Origin: Flavobacterium tagetis
GTDB taxonomy: Bacteria > Bacteroidota > Bacteroidia > Flavobacteriales > Flavobacteriaceae
Assembly: GCF_016735615.1 (NCBI RefSeq)
Contig: NZ_JAERSF010000006.1
Span: forward strand, 62,001-126,000
Length of the DNA: 64,000 bases
Reading direction: 5' to 3'
Below the pieces are notes generated by a model, which made no database searches, was not told the origin of the DNA, and saw nothing but the letters and a program-made list of their open reading frames with translations. Of this stretch, positions 16,989 to 25,894 are shown piece after piece; position 1 is the first letter of the stretch; every line of letters starts with the position of its first letter. The translations under genes and the position numbers were made by a program.

Positions 16989-19376
16989 ATGAACAGAATC
17001 ATTTTAGTATCAGTTGTATTTCTATTTCAAATTAACACGTTTGCTCAGCAATTTTCTTTAAAAGGAAAAATTATAAATCAAAACAAAACACCTTTAGAAT
17101 TTGCAACAGCGACTTTATTAAAAACCGACAAAACGTTGTATCAGCAAGCTTCAATTGATAGTTTAGGTAACTTCATTTTAAGTCCTGAAAAAGGGAATTA
17201 TAAGTTAATTATAGAACAATTTGGAACCGAATTCAGTGTCAAAGAAATAATCATAAATAAAGATCTTGATTTAGGAGAAATAGAAGTAAAAGAACAGATT
17301 CAGCTTGACGGTGTAACAGTAAAATCTAGAAAAAAACTGGTTGAGCAAAAAGTAGATCGATTGGTTTTTAATGTCGAAAATTCGGTTACTGCAACTGGCG
17401 GTACAGCTTTGGATGCATTAAAATCTACGCCAACAGTAAGAGTTCAGAACGAAACCATTTCTATTGTTGGAAAAGGAGACGTTTTGGTTATGATTGATGA
17501 CCGTTTGAATAAAATGACGCAAGAAGATTTAACTGCATTTCTAAGATCGATTCCCGCGGATAATATAAAAAGCATTGAAGTAATTACAACGCCTCCAGCA
17601 AAATATGAGGCGGAAGGAAACAGCGGTTTAATTAACATTAAATTGAAAACAGCCAAAGCCAATTCGTGGACTGCAAATTTCGGAACTACTTATACGCAAA
17701 GAAGTTATGCAAGTGGAAATATAAACGGATTATTTATTTACAATTACAACAAATTGTCGCTTCAAGCTTCGATTAATAAAGGAACAGATCAATTTCGAAC
17801 CACTTCTAATAACCGAATTTATTATCCAAATGAACTTTGGAAACAAGATATTGCAACCAAATCAAAAACCAATTTATTAAGCATTGGTTTTGGCACTGAT
17901 TATAAATTAACGGAGAAATGGGCTTCTGGAGTAAAATATTTAGGAAGTTTTAATGATAGAAATTTAGCAAATAATCCGCTGACAACTCGTTATAATACTT
18001 CTGGCGAAATCAACTCTTATATTCTTTCTGATGTGAATGCGCAAAACAAACCGCAAATGAATTCTTTAAACTGGAATAATGCTTTTGCTTTAAATAATGA
18101 AGGTAAAAACATAACAGTCGATTTGGATTATTTTAATTACCAAAAAGACGATTCAAGGACATTTTCAGGGAACGAAATGAATAATCAAAAAGAAAATATT
18201 CCAGGAACTTATTTTGCAGCAATTAATTCTAATTTAAACTTATTGAAAAATTACTCAGCAAAAATCGATGTTTCGCTTCCGTCTTCTTGGGCAAATATTA
18301 GTTTTGGCGGAAAAGGATTTTACACCAATACCAAAAATAATCTCATGGTTTTTGATAACGAAACTGGAACTCCAATCTTAAATACTGATTTTTCTAATAT
18401 ATTCACTTACAAAGAATACAATGAAGCTTTATATTTTTCTGCAAATAAAAAATTAAGCGAAAAATGGGAAACGCAAATCGGTTTAAGAGCCGAAGCTACA
18501 CAAACAGAAGGTTATTCTGAAAATCTGAATCAAACTAATAAAAATAATTATATCAAATTATTTCCAACGGCTTATCTGACTTACAATGCAAACGAAAATA
18601 ATACGTTCTCGCTAAACTACAGTAGAAGAATCCGCCGACCTGATTTTGATTATTTGAATCCGTTTGTCATTAAGACTAGTCCGTTTTATTATTCTGAGGG
18701 AAATCCATTTTTGAAACCTTCTATTATTGACAATTTTGAGTTTTCTTATATCCGAAATCAAAAATGGGTAAATACAATCTATTTTTCTCAGGTTTCTAAT
18801 TTCGGACAAGAATTAGCCATTATAGATCCTGAAACAAATGTTACTAAAAGCACGCCGATAAATTATGCAGACACTTACCAAATCGGGCTGTCAACCTATT
18901 ACAATTTCAATAAATATTCTTGGTGGAACAGCTATATGGGATTCAATTTAAACTATCAAAACGTTAAATCAAGAACTAATTTAATTGCATCTGTCGACGG
19001 CTACAATGGCTATATATATAGCAATAACGATTTTACTGTAAATCAATCTAAAACTCTTTTTTTGGGTTTAAATTATGGTCTGCAATTGCCAGGACGTTAT
19101 CAGGTTTTCAATATATCTACTTTGAACATTTTAGATGTTTCTGTGAAATTTCTAGCCTTAAAAAAGAATCTTTCGATTACTTTGACAGGAGAAGATCTAT
19201 TGAATGCTCAAAAACCATTAATCTCTTATTATTCAAACGGAATAAAAAACACGATGAGAAACTATGGAGACTCTAGAGGTTTCAGAATTTCTTTGAGTTA
19301 TAAGTTCGGAAATCAAAATGTAAAATCTAAAGAAAGAAATTTTGGAAATGAAGAGGAAAGAAATAGAGCGAATTAA
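16989..19376 (+). CDS. TonB-receptor-like outer-membrane barrel with CarboxypepD_reg domain
   Basis: 795 residues. A signal peptide ends at NTFAQQ. Residues 25-100 form a CarboxypepD_reg-like sandwich (FSLKGKIINQNKTPLEFATA). A plug-like domain follows (TALDALKSTPTVRV, IPADNIKSIEVITTPPAKYE, GLINIKLK), and then a long barrel of the OMP_b-brl_3 type. Such proteins lack some hallmarks of true siderophore receptors, and their cargo is mostly unknown. It is divergent from a LytTR/LytS pair and ends with a terminator at 19404. The C-terminal tail is highly charged (RNFGNEEERNRAN). Confidence 0.85.
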   Translation: MNRIILVSVVFLFQINTFAQQFSLKGKIINQNKTPLEFATATLLKTDKTLYQQASIDSLGNFILSPEKGNYKLIIEQFGTEFSVKEIIINKDLDLGEIEVKEQIQLDGVTVKSRKKLVEQKVDRLVFNVENSVTATGGTALDALKSTPTVRVQNETISIVGKGDVLVMIDDRLNKMTQEDLTAFLRSIPADNIKSIEVITTPPAKYEAEGNSGLINIKLKTAKANSWTANFGTTYTQRSYASGNINGLFIYNYNKLSLQASINKGTDQFRTTSNNRIYYPNELWKQDIATKSKTNLLSIGFGTDYKLTEKWASGVKYLGSFNDRNLANNPLTTRYNTSGEINSYILSDVNAQNKPQMNSLNWNNAFALNNEGKNITVDLDYFNYQKDDSRTFSGNEMNNQKENIPGTYFAAINSNLNLLKNYSAKIDVSLPSSWANISFGGKGFYTNTKNNLMVFDNETGTPILNTDFSNIFTYKEYNEALYFSANKKLSEKWETQIGLRAEATQTEGYSENLNQTNKNNYIKLFPTAYLTYNANENNTFSLNYSRRIRRPDFDYLNPFVIKTSPFYYSEGNPFLKPSIIDNFEFSYIRNQKWVNTIYFSQVSNFGQELAIIDPETNVTKSTPINYADTYQIGLSTYYNFNKYSWWNSYMGFNLNYQNVKSRTNLIASVDGYNGYIYSNNDFTVNQSKTLFLGLNYGLQLPGRYQVFNISTLNILDVSVKFLALKKNLSITLTGEDLLNAQKPLISYYSNGIKNTMRNYGDSRGFRISLSYKFGNQNVKSKERNFGNEEERNRAN

Positions 19377-19403
19377 ATTTTTATAGAAAATTTAATTTAG
19401 GTA

Positions 19404-19449
19404 AAAACAGCATTAAACACTAGCTTTTCAAAGCATTTGATGCTGTTTT
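19404..19449 (+). terminator. Terminator after the outer-membrane barrel gene
   Basis: AAAACAGCAT (19404-19413) pairs with ATGCTGTTTT (19440-19449) around a 26-base loop, followed by ATCTTTTT. Confidence 0.7.
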
Positions 19450-19493
19450 ATCTTTTTAAAAAGCAATCAGATACACAAAAAAATCATTTTTTA

Positions 19494-19525
19494 TTTGTTT
19501 TTATGACCAATCGGTCATATATTTG
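19494..19525 (+). promoter_or_regulatory. tetR-family promoter (-33 TTTG, -7 TATATTTG)
   Basis: TTTG at 19494-19497 and TATATTTG at 19518-19525 are separated by 20 bases, a textbook Bacteroidota promoter. Transcription should begin near 19531, about 16 bases before ATG 19547. The operator at 19503 sits between the two elements. Confidence 0.75.
19502..19519. promoter_or_regulatory. TetR-family operator 1
   Basis: TATGACC-AATC-GGTCATA, a perfect dyad with 7-base arms, lies inside the promoter spacer of the TetR gene. The same ATGACC-N4-GGTCAT core recurs at 20149, before the next gene. Confidence 0.8.
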
Positions 19526-19546
19526 TATCGTTAAATACAACCTATC

Positions 19547-20134
19547 ATGACAAAAGGTGAAGAAACCAGACAATTTATTATAGAAAAAGCCGCTCCTATT
19601 TTTAATACAAAAGGAATTGCTGCAACTTCTATGAGCGATATTATGGAGGCAACCAAATTGTCTAAAGGAAGTATGTATGTTCACTTTGAGAATAAAGATG
19701 TTTTGGCCTGCGCAGCAGTAGATCATAACATGAAAATACTAAGCACTAAACTAGAAACCGCTCTAAGAGAAAGTAAAAGTGCCAAAGAACAGCTTTTTGC
19801 TTATATCGAGTTTTTCAGTAATCCGATCAATCCACCCGTAATTGGCGGATGTCCTTTGTTAAACTTTGGAACCGAAGCAGATGATACCAATCCGATTGTA
19901 AAAGAGAAAGTAAACACTGCTATCAAGCGAGGGCAATCTCTTTTAACTTCGATTATAGAAAAAGGAATTGCTAATAAAGAATTTAATCCAGATTGGAATG
20001 CATCAGAATTTGCTACAGCACTTTTTGCCATGCTTGAAGGCGGACATTTAATGTCTAGAGTATCTGGAAATAACGATAACATGAAAACAATAGAGAAAAG
20101 TCTAAAAAAAATTATATCTGAAAAATTGATATAA
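19547..20134 (+). CDS. TetR/AcrR-family regulator
   Basis: 195 residues. The N-terminal helix-turn-helix reads FIIEKAAPIFNTKGIAATSM, SDIMEATKLSKGSMYVHFEN, typical of the family. The remainder is an all-helical ligand and dimerisation domain of the TetR_C type (GGCPLLNFGTEADD). An operator overlaps its own promoter and an inverted copy of the same site precedes the downstream dehydrogenase gene, so it probably represses itself and that gene until a ligand binds. The ligand is unknown; the neighbour suggests a carbonyl or alcohol compound. Confidence 0.92.
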   Translation: MTKGEETRQFIIEKAAPIFNTKGIAATSMSDIMEATKLSKGSMYVHFENKDVLACAAVDHNMKILSTKLETALRESKSAKEQLFAYIEFFSNPINPPVIGGCPLLNFGTEADDTNPIVKEKVNTAIKRGQSLLTSIIEKGIANKEFNPDWNASEFATALFAMLEGGHLMSRVSGNNDNMKTIEKSLKKIISEKLI

Positions 20135-20148
20135 TTTTTTTTTACCAC

Positions 20149-20172
20149 AAAAATGACCGATTGGTCATTTTT
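20149..20172. promoter_or_regulatory. TetR-family operator 2
   Basis: AAAAATGACC-GATT-GGTCATTTTT is a perfect dyad with 10-base arms between the TetR stop and ATG 20203. It has the same core as the 19502 site with the central four bases inverted. The short-chain dehydrogenase gene should be under the same control. Confidence 0.8.
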
Positions 20173-20202
20173 AAAAATCAATTAATTATAAAAATAAACA
20201 CC

Positions 20203-21012
20203 ATGTCAAAAACAATTTTAATTACAGGAGCTTCAAAAGGATTTGGAAGAGCTTGGACAGAAGCCTTTTTAGCTAAAGGTTACAACGTAGCTGCAACAGC
20301 TAGAAACTTAGATACTTTAAATGATCTAAAAGAAAAATATGGAAGCGCCATTTTACCATTAAAACTTGATGTCAATAATCGCGAAGAATCATTACAAGTC
20401 GTTCAAAAAGCAAAACATCATTTTGGAACAATTGATGTTTTAATCAACAATGCGGGTTATGCGCTTACTGGAGCTGTAGAAGAGGCAAGCGAACAAGAAG
20501 CGAGAGAACAGTTTGAAACCAATTTCTTTGGAACTTTATGGTTAACACAAGCTGTTATTCCTATTATGAGAGAGCAAAAAAGCGGTCACATTATTCAAGT
20601 TTCATCAATTTTAGGATTAGCAACTTTACCAACAGGAATGGGGCTTTACAGCGCTTCTAAATTTGCGGTTGAAGGTTTAAGCGAAACATTAGCATCTGAA
20701 GTAAAACAATTCGGAATCAATGTGACTTTATTGGAACCAAACGGATACGAGTCTAACATCTGGCATACTGGAATTACAAGCGAAAGTTTGCCTTATTATG
20801 ACGAAATTAAAAAAGCTCTGGCTGAAAGAGAAAACATATTTGGAAAAGTTGAAGCGACTGCTCCAATAGTGGTAAAATTAGTAGAAAACGAAAATCCTCC
20901 TTTACGATTGTTATTAGGAAAAGTAGCATACCCTTTTGTAAAACAAAGCTATGACCAAAGATTAGAAAGCTGGGAAAAATGGAAAGATGTTTCGGTTGAA
21001 GCACATGGTTAA
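20203..21012 (+). CDS. Short-chain dehydrogenase/reductase
   Basis: 269 residues of classical SDR type. The coenzyme motif TGASKGFG is at residues 8-15, NNAG near 88, and the catalytic Ser and YxxxK in VSSILGLATLPTGMGLYSAS followed by K. An Arg in TARN after the second strand suggests NADP(H) preference. I chose ATG 20203 over an earlier TTG at 20161, which would begin inside the operator. The substrate is not known. It is very likely regulated by the adjacent TetR protein, and is followed by a strong terminator. Confidence 0.92.
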   Translation: MSKTILITGASKGFGRAWTEAFLAKGYNVAATARNLDTLNDLKEKYGSAILPLKLDVNNREESLQVVQKAKHHFGTIDVLINNAGYALTGAVEEASEQEAREQFETNFFGTLWLTQAVIPIMREQKSGHIIQVSSILGLATLPTGMGLYSASKFAVEGLSETLASEVKQFGINVTLLEPNGYESNIWHTGITSESLPYYDEIKKALAERENIFGKVEATAPIVVKLVENENPPLRLLLGKVAYPFVKQSYDQRLESWEKWKDVSVEAHG

Positions 21013-21028
21013 TTCGTTTTAGATTTAA

Positions 21029-21068
21029 AAATAAGAAAGGCAATCCTATGAGATTGCCTTTCTTATTT
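21029..21068. terminator. Bidirectional terminator
   Basis: AAATAAGAAAGGCAATC and GATTGCCTTTCTTATTT form a perfect 17-bp stem with a 6-base loop between the convergent dehydrogenase and TIM-barrel genes. Confidence 0.92.
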
Positions 21069-21086
21069 ATTTGCTTTTTGATCAAA

Positions 21087-21818
21087 TTAAAAATTGCCAA
21101 ACGTATTTCGATATTTATCCATCACAGTTTTGAATAAATCCTTATTTGATGGTGGCGAAAGTACGATTGCTCTCGAACCCGAATCTATAGATTCTTCAAT
21201 ACTTTTTAGACTTTTTCCTCCAGTTGACATTACAGGAAAATCGGGGAATTTATTAGATATCTCTTTTACAATTTTATTGGTTTGAGCTCCTCCCGAAACA
21301 TGAAAAATATCTACGCCTGCTTTAATTTTTCCATTTAAAAAATCATAATCAGAAGATGTGACTGTTGCTATGATGGGAATGCTAATTTTTTCTCTTATTT
21401 TTTTAACGTCCTTGTTCTCAAACGGAATATTGACAATAATTCCTGATGCGCCCATCTGTTCGGCATAGATTGCCATTTCTACCGATTTTTTGCCTTTGGT
21501 TTTTCCGCCACCGACACCGCAAACAACAGGTTTTCCAGCAAAATCAATCAGCGTTTTAATTATTTTGGGAGATGGCGGAAAAGGATACACCGCCAGAATT
21601 GCATCGGCATCATTGTTTTCGATAAGCGCCATGTCTGTAGAAAAAAGAAACGATTTTAAGTTTTCATTTTTAAGTAGTAAGCCTTGGCAATTTTTACCAA
21701 TAATCTCTGGTGTAGTGAGTTCTTTGTCTACAATCTTGCTTCTTCTAAACAATCGATTCCAAAGTGAAGTTTTCTTTTTATTTTCCCAGAATGAGCCTGA
21801 AATTGAACTAATCTGCAT
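21087..21818 (-). CDS. TIM-barrel protein of unknown specificity
   Basis: 243 residues. The pattern suggests a phosphate-binding beta/alpha barrel: strand phrases PVVCGVGGGKT, GASGIIVNIPF, ISIPIIATVTS, GVDIFHVSGG and FPVMSTGGKSLKSIEESIDS, then GSRAIVLSPP. The last two resemble the standard phosphate-binding turns of ThiG, HisA and KDPG-aldolase-like enzymes. I cannot assign a reaction. The first 35 residues are basic and not part of the barrel. It stands alone between a terminator and a long repeat-rich gap. Confidence 0.75.
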   Translation of the reverse strand: MQISSISGSFWENKKKTSLWNRLFRRSKIVDKELTTPEIIGKNCQGLLLKNENLKSFLFSTDMALIENNDADAILAVYPFPPSPKIIKTLIDFAGKPVVCGVGGGKTKGKKSVEMAIYAEQMGASGIIVNIPFENKDVKKIREKISIPIIATVTSSDYDFLNGKIKAGVDIFHVSGGAQTNKIVKEISNKFPDFPVMSTGGKSLKSIEESIDSGSRAIVLSPPSNKDLFKTVMDKYRNTFGNF

Positions 21819-21992
21819 GGTCTTATTTTTTTACATTTCGACCAAATTTAATATAGCAAAATCTAAATTTTCTTAAAATAAAAAGTGAAAATACGGATTT
21901 TGTAATGAGTTGGAGAAAATTTGTAGTGAAACAAAATTTTCCATTTAGTTTAATGGAAAATCTAACAAAAGAAAGACTCAAAATCGTCTGAT

Positions 21993-22057
21993 CATTCCGT
22001 AGGAATGTTTGGTTGGTAGAAAAAAAATCCCCCCATATTCACGTTCCGTAGGAACGT
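21993..22057. repeat. Two direct palindromic repeats (TTCCGTAGGAA core)
   Basis: CATTCCGTAGGAATG (21993-22007) and ACGTTCCGTAGGAACGT (22041-22057) share the core TTCC-GTA-GGAA. The flanking positions differ but are compensated, so pairing is kept in both copies. Each is followed by a TTTG word. This suggests selection for the hairpin. Confidence 0.8.
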
Positions 22058-22097
22058 TTGATGCTATTATTATTGAAAAATTATATTCAAAAATCAG

Positions 22098-22162
22098 ACG
22101 TTCCTACGGAACGTAAAACAACGGCTCAACATAATTCTACCGGCCGGATGTTCCTCCAGAAC
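22098..22162. repeat. Inverted copy and a degenerate copy of the same palindrome
   Basis: ACGTTCCTACGGAACGT (22098-22114) is the same hairpin in the opposite orientation to the two copies upstream. GTTCCTCCAGAAC (22150-22162) looks like a decayed fourth copy. Such arrays resemble REP-like elements mobilised by RAYT transposases, but no transposase gene is in the window. Confidence 0.7.
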
Positions 22163-22187
22163 AACACCATATTTACCTCAAAATAAA

Positions 22188-22218
22188 AAAGCGCAAAATC
22201 TATCAGATCTTGCGCTTT
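22188..22218 (-). terminator. Terminator of the PepSY gene
   Basis: AAAGCGCAA (22188-22196) pairs with TTGCGCTTT (22210-22218). The loop adds an imperfect AGATC/GATTT extension. On the minus strand it runs into a T-rich stretch. Confidence 0.85.
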
Positions 22219-22235
22219 ATACTTTATTTGATTTT

Positions 22236-23333
22236 TTATGCCTTAGTCTTCTTAGTTTTAGACTTCTTCCCTTTCTTCCACCAAATTATAAATCCAGTAA
22301 TAGGCAAAGAAGCTCCAATCAAACTTACCAAACTCCAGATTATTTTTCCTGTAAGTCCGAAGAAAACTCCTGTGTGCAAGTCGTGATTACTAGCTTCATA
22401 AACATCTGCGGTGTTGTTGTCTTTATATAATTTGGTTCTGAGCATCTGACCTGTTTTTCCGTCAAAGAAAAGCGTATTTTGATTTCTTGCCCAATCATTC
22501 GGATACGTCATTCTCAAGCGAAGTTCACCCGTTTTTCTAATTGAAAATGAAACTGAAGTTGCACCTGGGTATTTTGCATTTGCACTTTCGTAGATATTAT
22601 TATAACGAACAGGAATTGTAGTTGAATCAATTTTGGCATTAGAAACTACTTCATCACCTTTTCTGAGCTTGCTTCCTGTTACCAGACTAACTCCTTTTTT
22701 AACGGTATCATATTTAAAATACGTTCCAGAAAAAGCAATTAAAAGCAAAAAAATAGAAGCATAGAATCCTAAAACCTGATGCAGATCAAAATTGATTCTT
22801 TTAAAAGAACCGCTCCATTTTATCTTCAAGGATTGTTTAAGCAGACGTCTTTGTTTTGGAAACCATAAAATTAATCCCGTAATCAGCATAACGATAAAAA
22901 TTACTACCGACCAGCCTTGAATAAATTCTCCAACTTCACCCAAAAGCAAAGTACGATGTATTTCTAGTACAGTATTCAACCAGTCTGCTCCCTGTTGGTT
23001 TATTAAAGTCCCATCGTACGGATTAAAATAATAGGTCTTTTTCTTTTTTGTCGAAATTTGAACTGTGGAATTCGGTTCAGCTTTATCAATTTTTAAAGCT
23101 GTAATTTTCTGTTTCGGTTCCAGACGTTCATAATTTTCAATTATAGTTTTTAAACCTATAAATGGCTTTTCCTGAACGGGAACATGAAGATATTCCTTGT
23201 TTGCGTAATCGCGAATTTCTTCTTCAAAAACATAAAGAAAACCCGTAATACTCACTATAAAAACAATGAGGCCCGATGCTAAACCGAGCCACAAATGTAT
23301 TTGTCTGATAGTATTTTTAAAACCTTTGGTCAT
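22236..23333 (-). CDS. PepSY-associated membrane protein (iron-uptake partner)
   Basis: 365 residues. An N-terminal helix has the conserved IRQIHLWLGLASGLIVFIVS, then a PepSY-like periplasmic section with FEEEIRDY, then VVIFIVMLITGLILWFPK, a second HQVLGFYASIFLLLIAFSG helix and a final SLIGASLPITGFIIWWKK. This is the standard layout of PepSY_TM proteins, which lie beside siderophore receptors and are thought to reduce or release ferric iron at the inner membrane. His in the helices could bind heme. ATG 23333 is preferred to a TTG nine bases upstream. It lies 56 bp after the TonB receptor gene, likely the same operon. Confidence 0.9.
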   Translation of the reverse strand: MTKGFKNTIRQIHLWLGLASGLIVFIVSITGFLYVFEEEIRDYANKEYLHVPVQEKPFIGLKTIIENYERLEPKQKITALKIDKAEPNSTVQISTKKKKTYYFNPYDGTLINQQGADWLNTVLEIHRTLLLGEVGEFIQGWSVVIFIVMLITGLILWFPKQRRLLKQSLKIKWSGSFKRINFDLHQVLGFYASIFLLLIAFSGTYFKYDTVKKGVSLVTGSKLRKGDEVVSNAKIDSTTIPVRYNNIYESANAKYPGATSVSFSIRKTGELRLRMTYPNDWARNQNTLFFDGKTGQMLRTKLYKDNNTADVYEASNHDLHTGVFFGLTGKIIWSLVSLIGASLPITGFIIWWKKGKKSKTKKTKA

Positions 23334-23389
23334 AATTTGCAATAAAATCCAAATGTAGATAATATCATTTTAAATCCCGAATTGAATTC

Positions 23390-25771
23390 TTAGAATTTAA
23401 ACGTAATATTTCCGGTAACTCTCGTTGGGTTTTGAGCCGCTAAACGATATGACCAGTATTTTTCGTTGGTAAGATTGTCAACTTTTAATCCTAATCTAAA
23501 TTTTGGTCTGTCATAAAAAACAGAAGCGTCTAAAACGGTGTAAGAAGGAATGCTGAATTTAAATGTAGAAGTATTCGTTTGATAATATTCACTTCCATAA
23601 ATTCCTCCAAAACCAAATCCAAGACCAGAAGCTGCGCCTTCTGTCAATCTATAACTTGCCCAAAGATTGGCAGTTGTAGGCGAACCTGCTGTTGTAGGTC
23701 GCAAACCGTTAATGCTTGGATTAGCTTTTGTGTATTTACTGTCATTATACGTATAACCAGCCACAATGTTTAAACCTCTAATCGGATTTGCAATTAATTC
23801 GGCTTCAAAACCTTTACTCAATTGCGTTCCGTCTTGAATCTGGAAGTTTAAGTGATCTGGATCATCACGAGTCACATTGGTTACTTTTATATCATAATAG
23901 CTAAAAGTTGCACTAATTTTGTTGAAGTCAAGTTTAACCCCACCTTCTAACTGATTCGCTTGATTTGGCTTAAAAGTATTTCCATAGAAATCAGATCCGC
24001 CAACATTGTTGAATCCGTTCATATAATTTCCAAAAACTGAAACTTTATCTTTAACCACTTGGTAAACTGCTCCAAATCTAGGAGAAAATGCCGTCTGATT
24101 GTAATTTCCTGCAATAGAATCACGGCTTGGGTAATATACTCCTTTGTTAATATAACGATCAGCTCTAACACCTCCCATTACCAATAATCTATCGGTAACA
24201 TTCAATACATCAGACACGTAAGCACTATAGGTTCTTTCGTTGTTTGACACCAAATTTGTGTAAGTAGCATTTGCAAATAAAGGCTCAATTTTGTTTAGAG
24301 TAAAATTGTTGTAAGCATCGCCGGGTTTTCTAAAATTAATTGCTGGCATGTTTACTGTTGCATCGTTACGTGTCGCACGAAGACTGTAAAAATCTAATCC
24401 AGCCACTACTCTATTACGCAATTTTCCAATTTTAAAATCTCCGTTGAAGTTTTGCTGAATATCAGTTCCATAATAAGGATAATCTTGATTGGTAACTTGC
24501 TGCCTCAAAGTTTCATTACTCAACATTGTCAAAGCCACAACATAACCTTCTGATGAAGATCTTGTACGCGAAACTATCGTTTGTGAAGTCCATTCGTCTG
24601 AAATTTTATATTTCAATTGCGCAAAAATATTATATTGCTGCCCCGTATAATTTACAGTATTATTAGCAAAAGAAAGATTGTACGGAATTCCTAATTCTTC
24701 TATGCTATGAGCTGTAGCATCTGCTTTTGTATACGGTGCTAATCGCGTTGGCGAAGTTCCTTTTGAAGCACTAAATTCAGCATCAATCAATAAAGTTAAT
24801 CTCTCGTTTACTTCATAAGAAAAACTTGGCGCAATAAAAAAGCTTTTATTAAAACCCGCATCCTGAAAACTTCTTTCGCTATGCAATGCTGTATTGATTC
24901 TAAAAAGAGCTGTTTTATCTTCATTAAGAGGTGTATTGATATCAGCCGTTAAACGATTCAAATCCCAATCACCAGCTGAAAAAGACACTTCACCTTTAAA
25001 GAAATTAAAAGGCTTTTTGGTTACCCTGTTAAACAATCCTCCAAAAGAAGAAATTGTACTTCCAAATAAAGTTGCCGATGGTCCTTTGATTACCTCAATA
25101 CGCTCTAAATTTGAAGGATCAATTGAGTTATAGGTAAAACTTCCGACACCATTTCTAACCAATTGCGGTGTAGCAAATCCTCTAGAAATGTTAGTTGTTC
25201 TTCCTTGATTTCTTACTTCGGCAATACCTGCTCCAGGAACATTTTTAAAAGCGCTATTATAATCTGTAATAACTTGTTCTTTCATCAATTCCTTGCTTAC
25301 GATAGTGTAAACCTGCGGGTTTTCCATATTTTTCAGTTTCATTTTAGAAACCTCTTCACTTTCTTTTCTCGCAAATCGATTTCCTCCAGAACTTACAATC
25401 ACTTCTTCTAATTTTTGCGAAGTATAAGTCAGTTCAAAATCAAGCGTAACTTCCGTATTGTTTTGATCAATAATTACCGAAGCTGGAGAAGATTCGTAAC
25501 CATTTAATTTTATTTCAACTAAATAAGTTCCGAAAGGGATATTTTTTAATTGGTAAGTACCATCAGAATCAGTAGTTGTAGTTTTATTTAATTCTGAAAT
25601 TTTAACTGTTGCACCTTGTAAATAATTTCCGTCTTTAACAACAGCTTTACCCGAAATTGTACCTACAGTTGATTGAGAAAAAGCCGTTTCTGAACAAAAG
25701 AAAAGGATCAAAAAGGCTGTAAACACTCGACATAAAACATTGTCTTTAAGTGTTTTGAAAATTGTTTTCAT
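23390..25771 (-). CDS. TonB-dependent siderophore receptor
   Basis: 793 residues. The signal peptide ends at ETAFSQ. A CarboxypepD_reg domain follows (GTISGKAVVKDGNYLQGATV). The plug has YNSAFKNVPGAGIAEVRNQG, ISRGFATPQLVRNGV, PSNLERIEVIKGPSATLFG and GGLFNRVTKKP, as in FhuA/FpvA-like ferric-siderophore receptors. The barrel ends with a short terminal strand VTGNITFKF. Paired with the PepSY protein it forms an iron-acquisition unit. A Fur-type site was not identified with confidence. A perfect -7 element lies 37 bases before the start. Confidence 0.93.
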   Translation of the reverse strand: MKTIFKTLKDNVLCRVFTAFLILFFCSETAFSQSTVGTISGKAVVKDGNYLQGATVKISELNKTTTTDSDGTYQLKNIPFGTYLVEIKLNGYESSPASVIIDQNNTEVTLDFELTYTSQKLEEVIVSSGGNRFARKESEEVSKMKLKNMENPQVYTIVSKELMKEQVITDYNSAFKNVPGAGIAEVRNQGRTTNISRGFATPQLVRNGVGSFTYNSIDPSNLERIEVIKGPSATLFGSTISSFGGLFNRVTKKPFNFFKGEVSFSAGDWDLNRLTADINTPLNEDKTALFRINTALHSERSFQDAGFNKSFFIAPSFSYEVNERLTLLIDAEFSASKGTSPTRLAPYTKADATAHSIEELGIPYNLSFANNTVNYTGQQYNIFAQLKYKISDEWTSQTIVSRTRSSSEGYVVALTMLSNETLRQQVTNQDYPYYGTDIQQNFNGDFKIGKLRNRVVAGLDFYSLRATRNDATVNMPAINFRKPGDAYNNFTLNKIEPLFANATYTNLVSNNERTYSAYVSDVLNVTDRLLVMGGVRADRYINKGVYYPSRDSIAGNYNQTAFSPRFGAVYQVVKDKVSVFGNYMNGFNNVGGSDFYGNTFKPNQANQLEGGVKLDFNKISATFSYYDIKVTNVTRDDPDHLNFQIQDGTQLSKGFEAELIANPIRGLNIVAGYTYNDSKYTKANPSINGLRPTTAGSPTTANLWASYRLTEGAASGLGFGFGGIYGSEYYQTNTSTFKFSIPSYTVLDASVFYDRPKFRLGLKVDNLTNEKYWSYRLAAQNPTRVTGNITFKF

Positions 25772-25807
25772 ATAAAATTAGTGATTTATCCTTATTTAGA
25801 CTGGATA

Positions 25808-25815
25808 CAAATATA
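25808..25815 (-). promoter_or_regulatory. -7 element of the siderophore-receptor operon
   Basis: TATATTTG on the minus strand is an exact match. It gives a predicted start of transcription near 25802 and a leader of about 30 bases. A matching -33 TTG was not seen. Confidence 0.55.
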
Positions 25816-25882
25816 TAAACGAGATCTGACTTCTTAGCGAAAGATTAAAACTTTCTTAAAAAATAATTAAAAAGAAAATCTC

Positions 25883-25894
25883 GAAAACGTTTTC
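25883..25894. promoter_or_regulatory. LacI-type operator candidate
   Basis: GAAAACGTTTTC is a perfect palindrome with a central CG, the usual form of LacI/CcpA-family operators. A weaker relative (GGAAACGCATTTAC) lies at 25921. It is about 110 bases from the receptor start and 245 from fructokinase. A LacI-type sugar regulator would suit the fructokinase side, but no such gene is in the window. Confidence 0.45.

Larger units (their letters stand above)
21819..22187. other. Intergenic stretch carrying interspersed palindromes
   Basis: No gene was seen in this gap of about 370 bases. It holds three or four copies of a short hairpin repeat (separate entries) in a setting of A-rich linkers, and ends at the terminator of the PepSY gene. 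Confidence 0.7.

Noticed and set aside
20807..21100. Minus-strand frame across the dehydrogenase end and the terminator
   Set aside because: It runs through a strong hairpin and overlaps an intact gene on the other strand.
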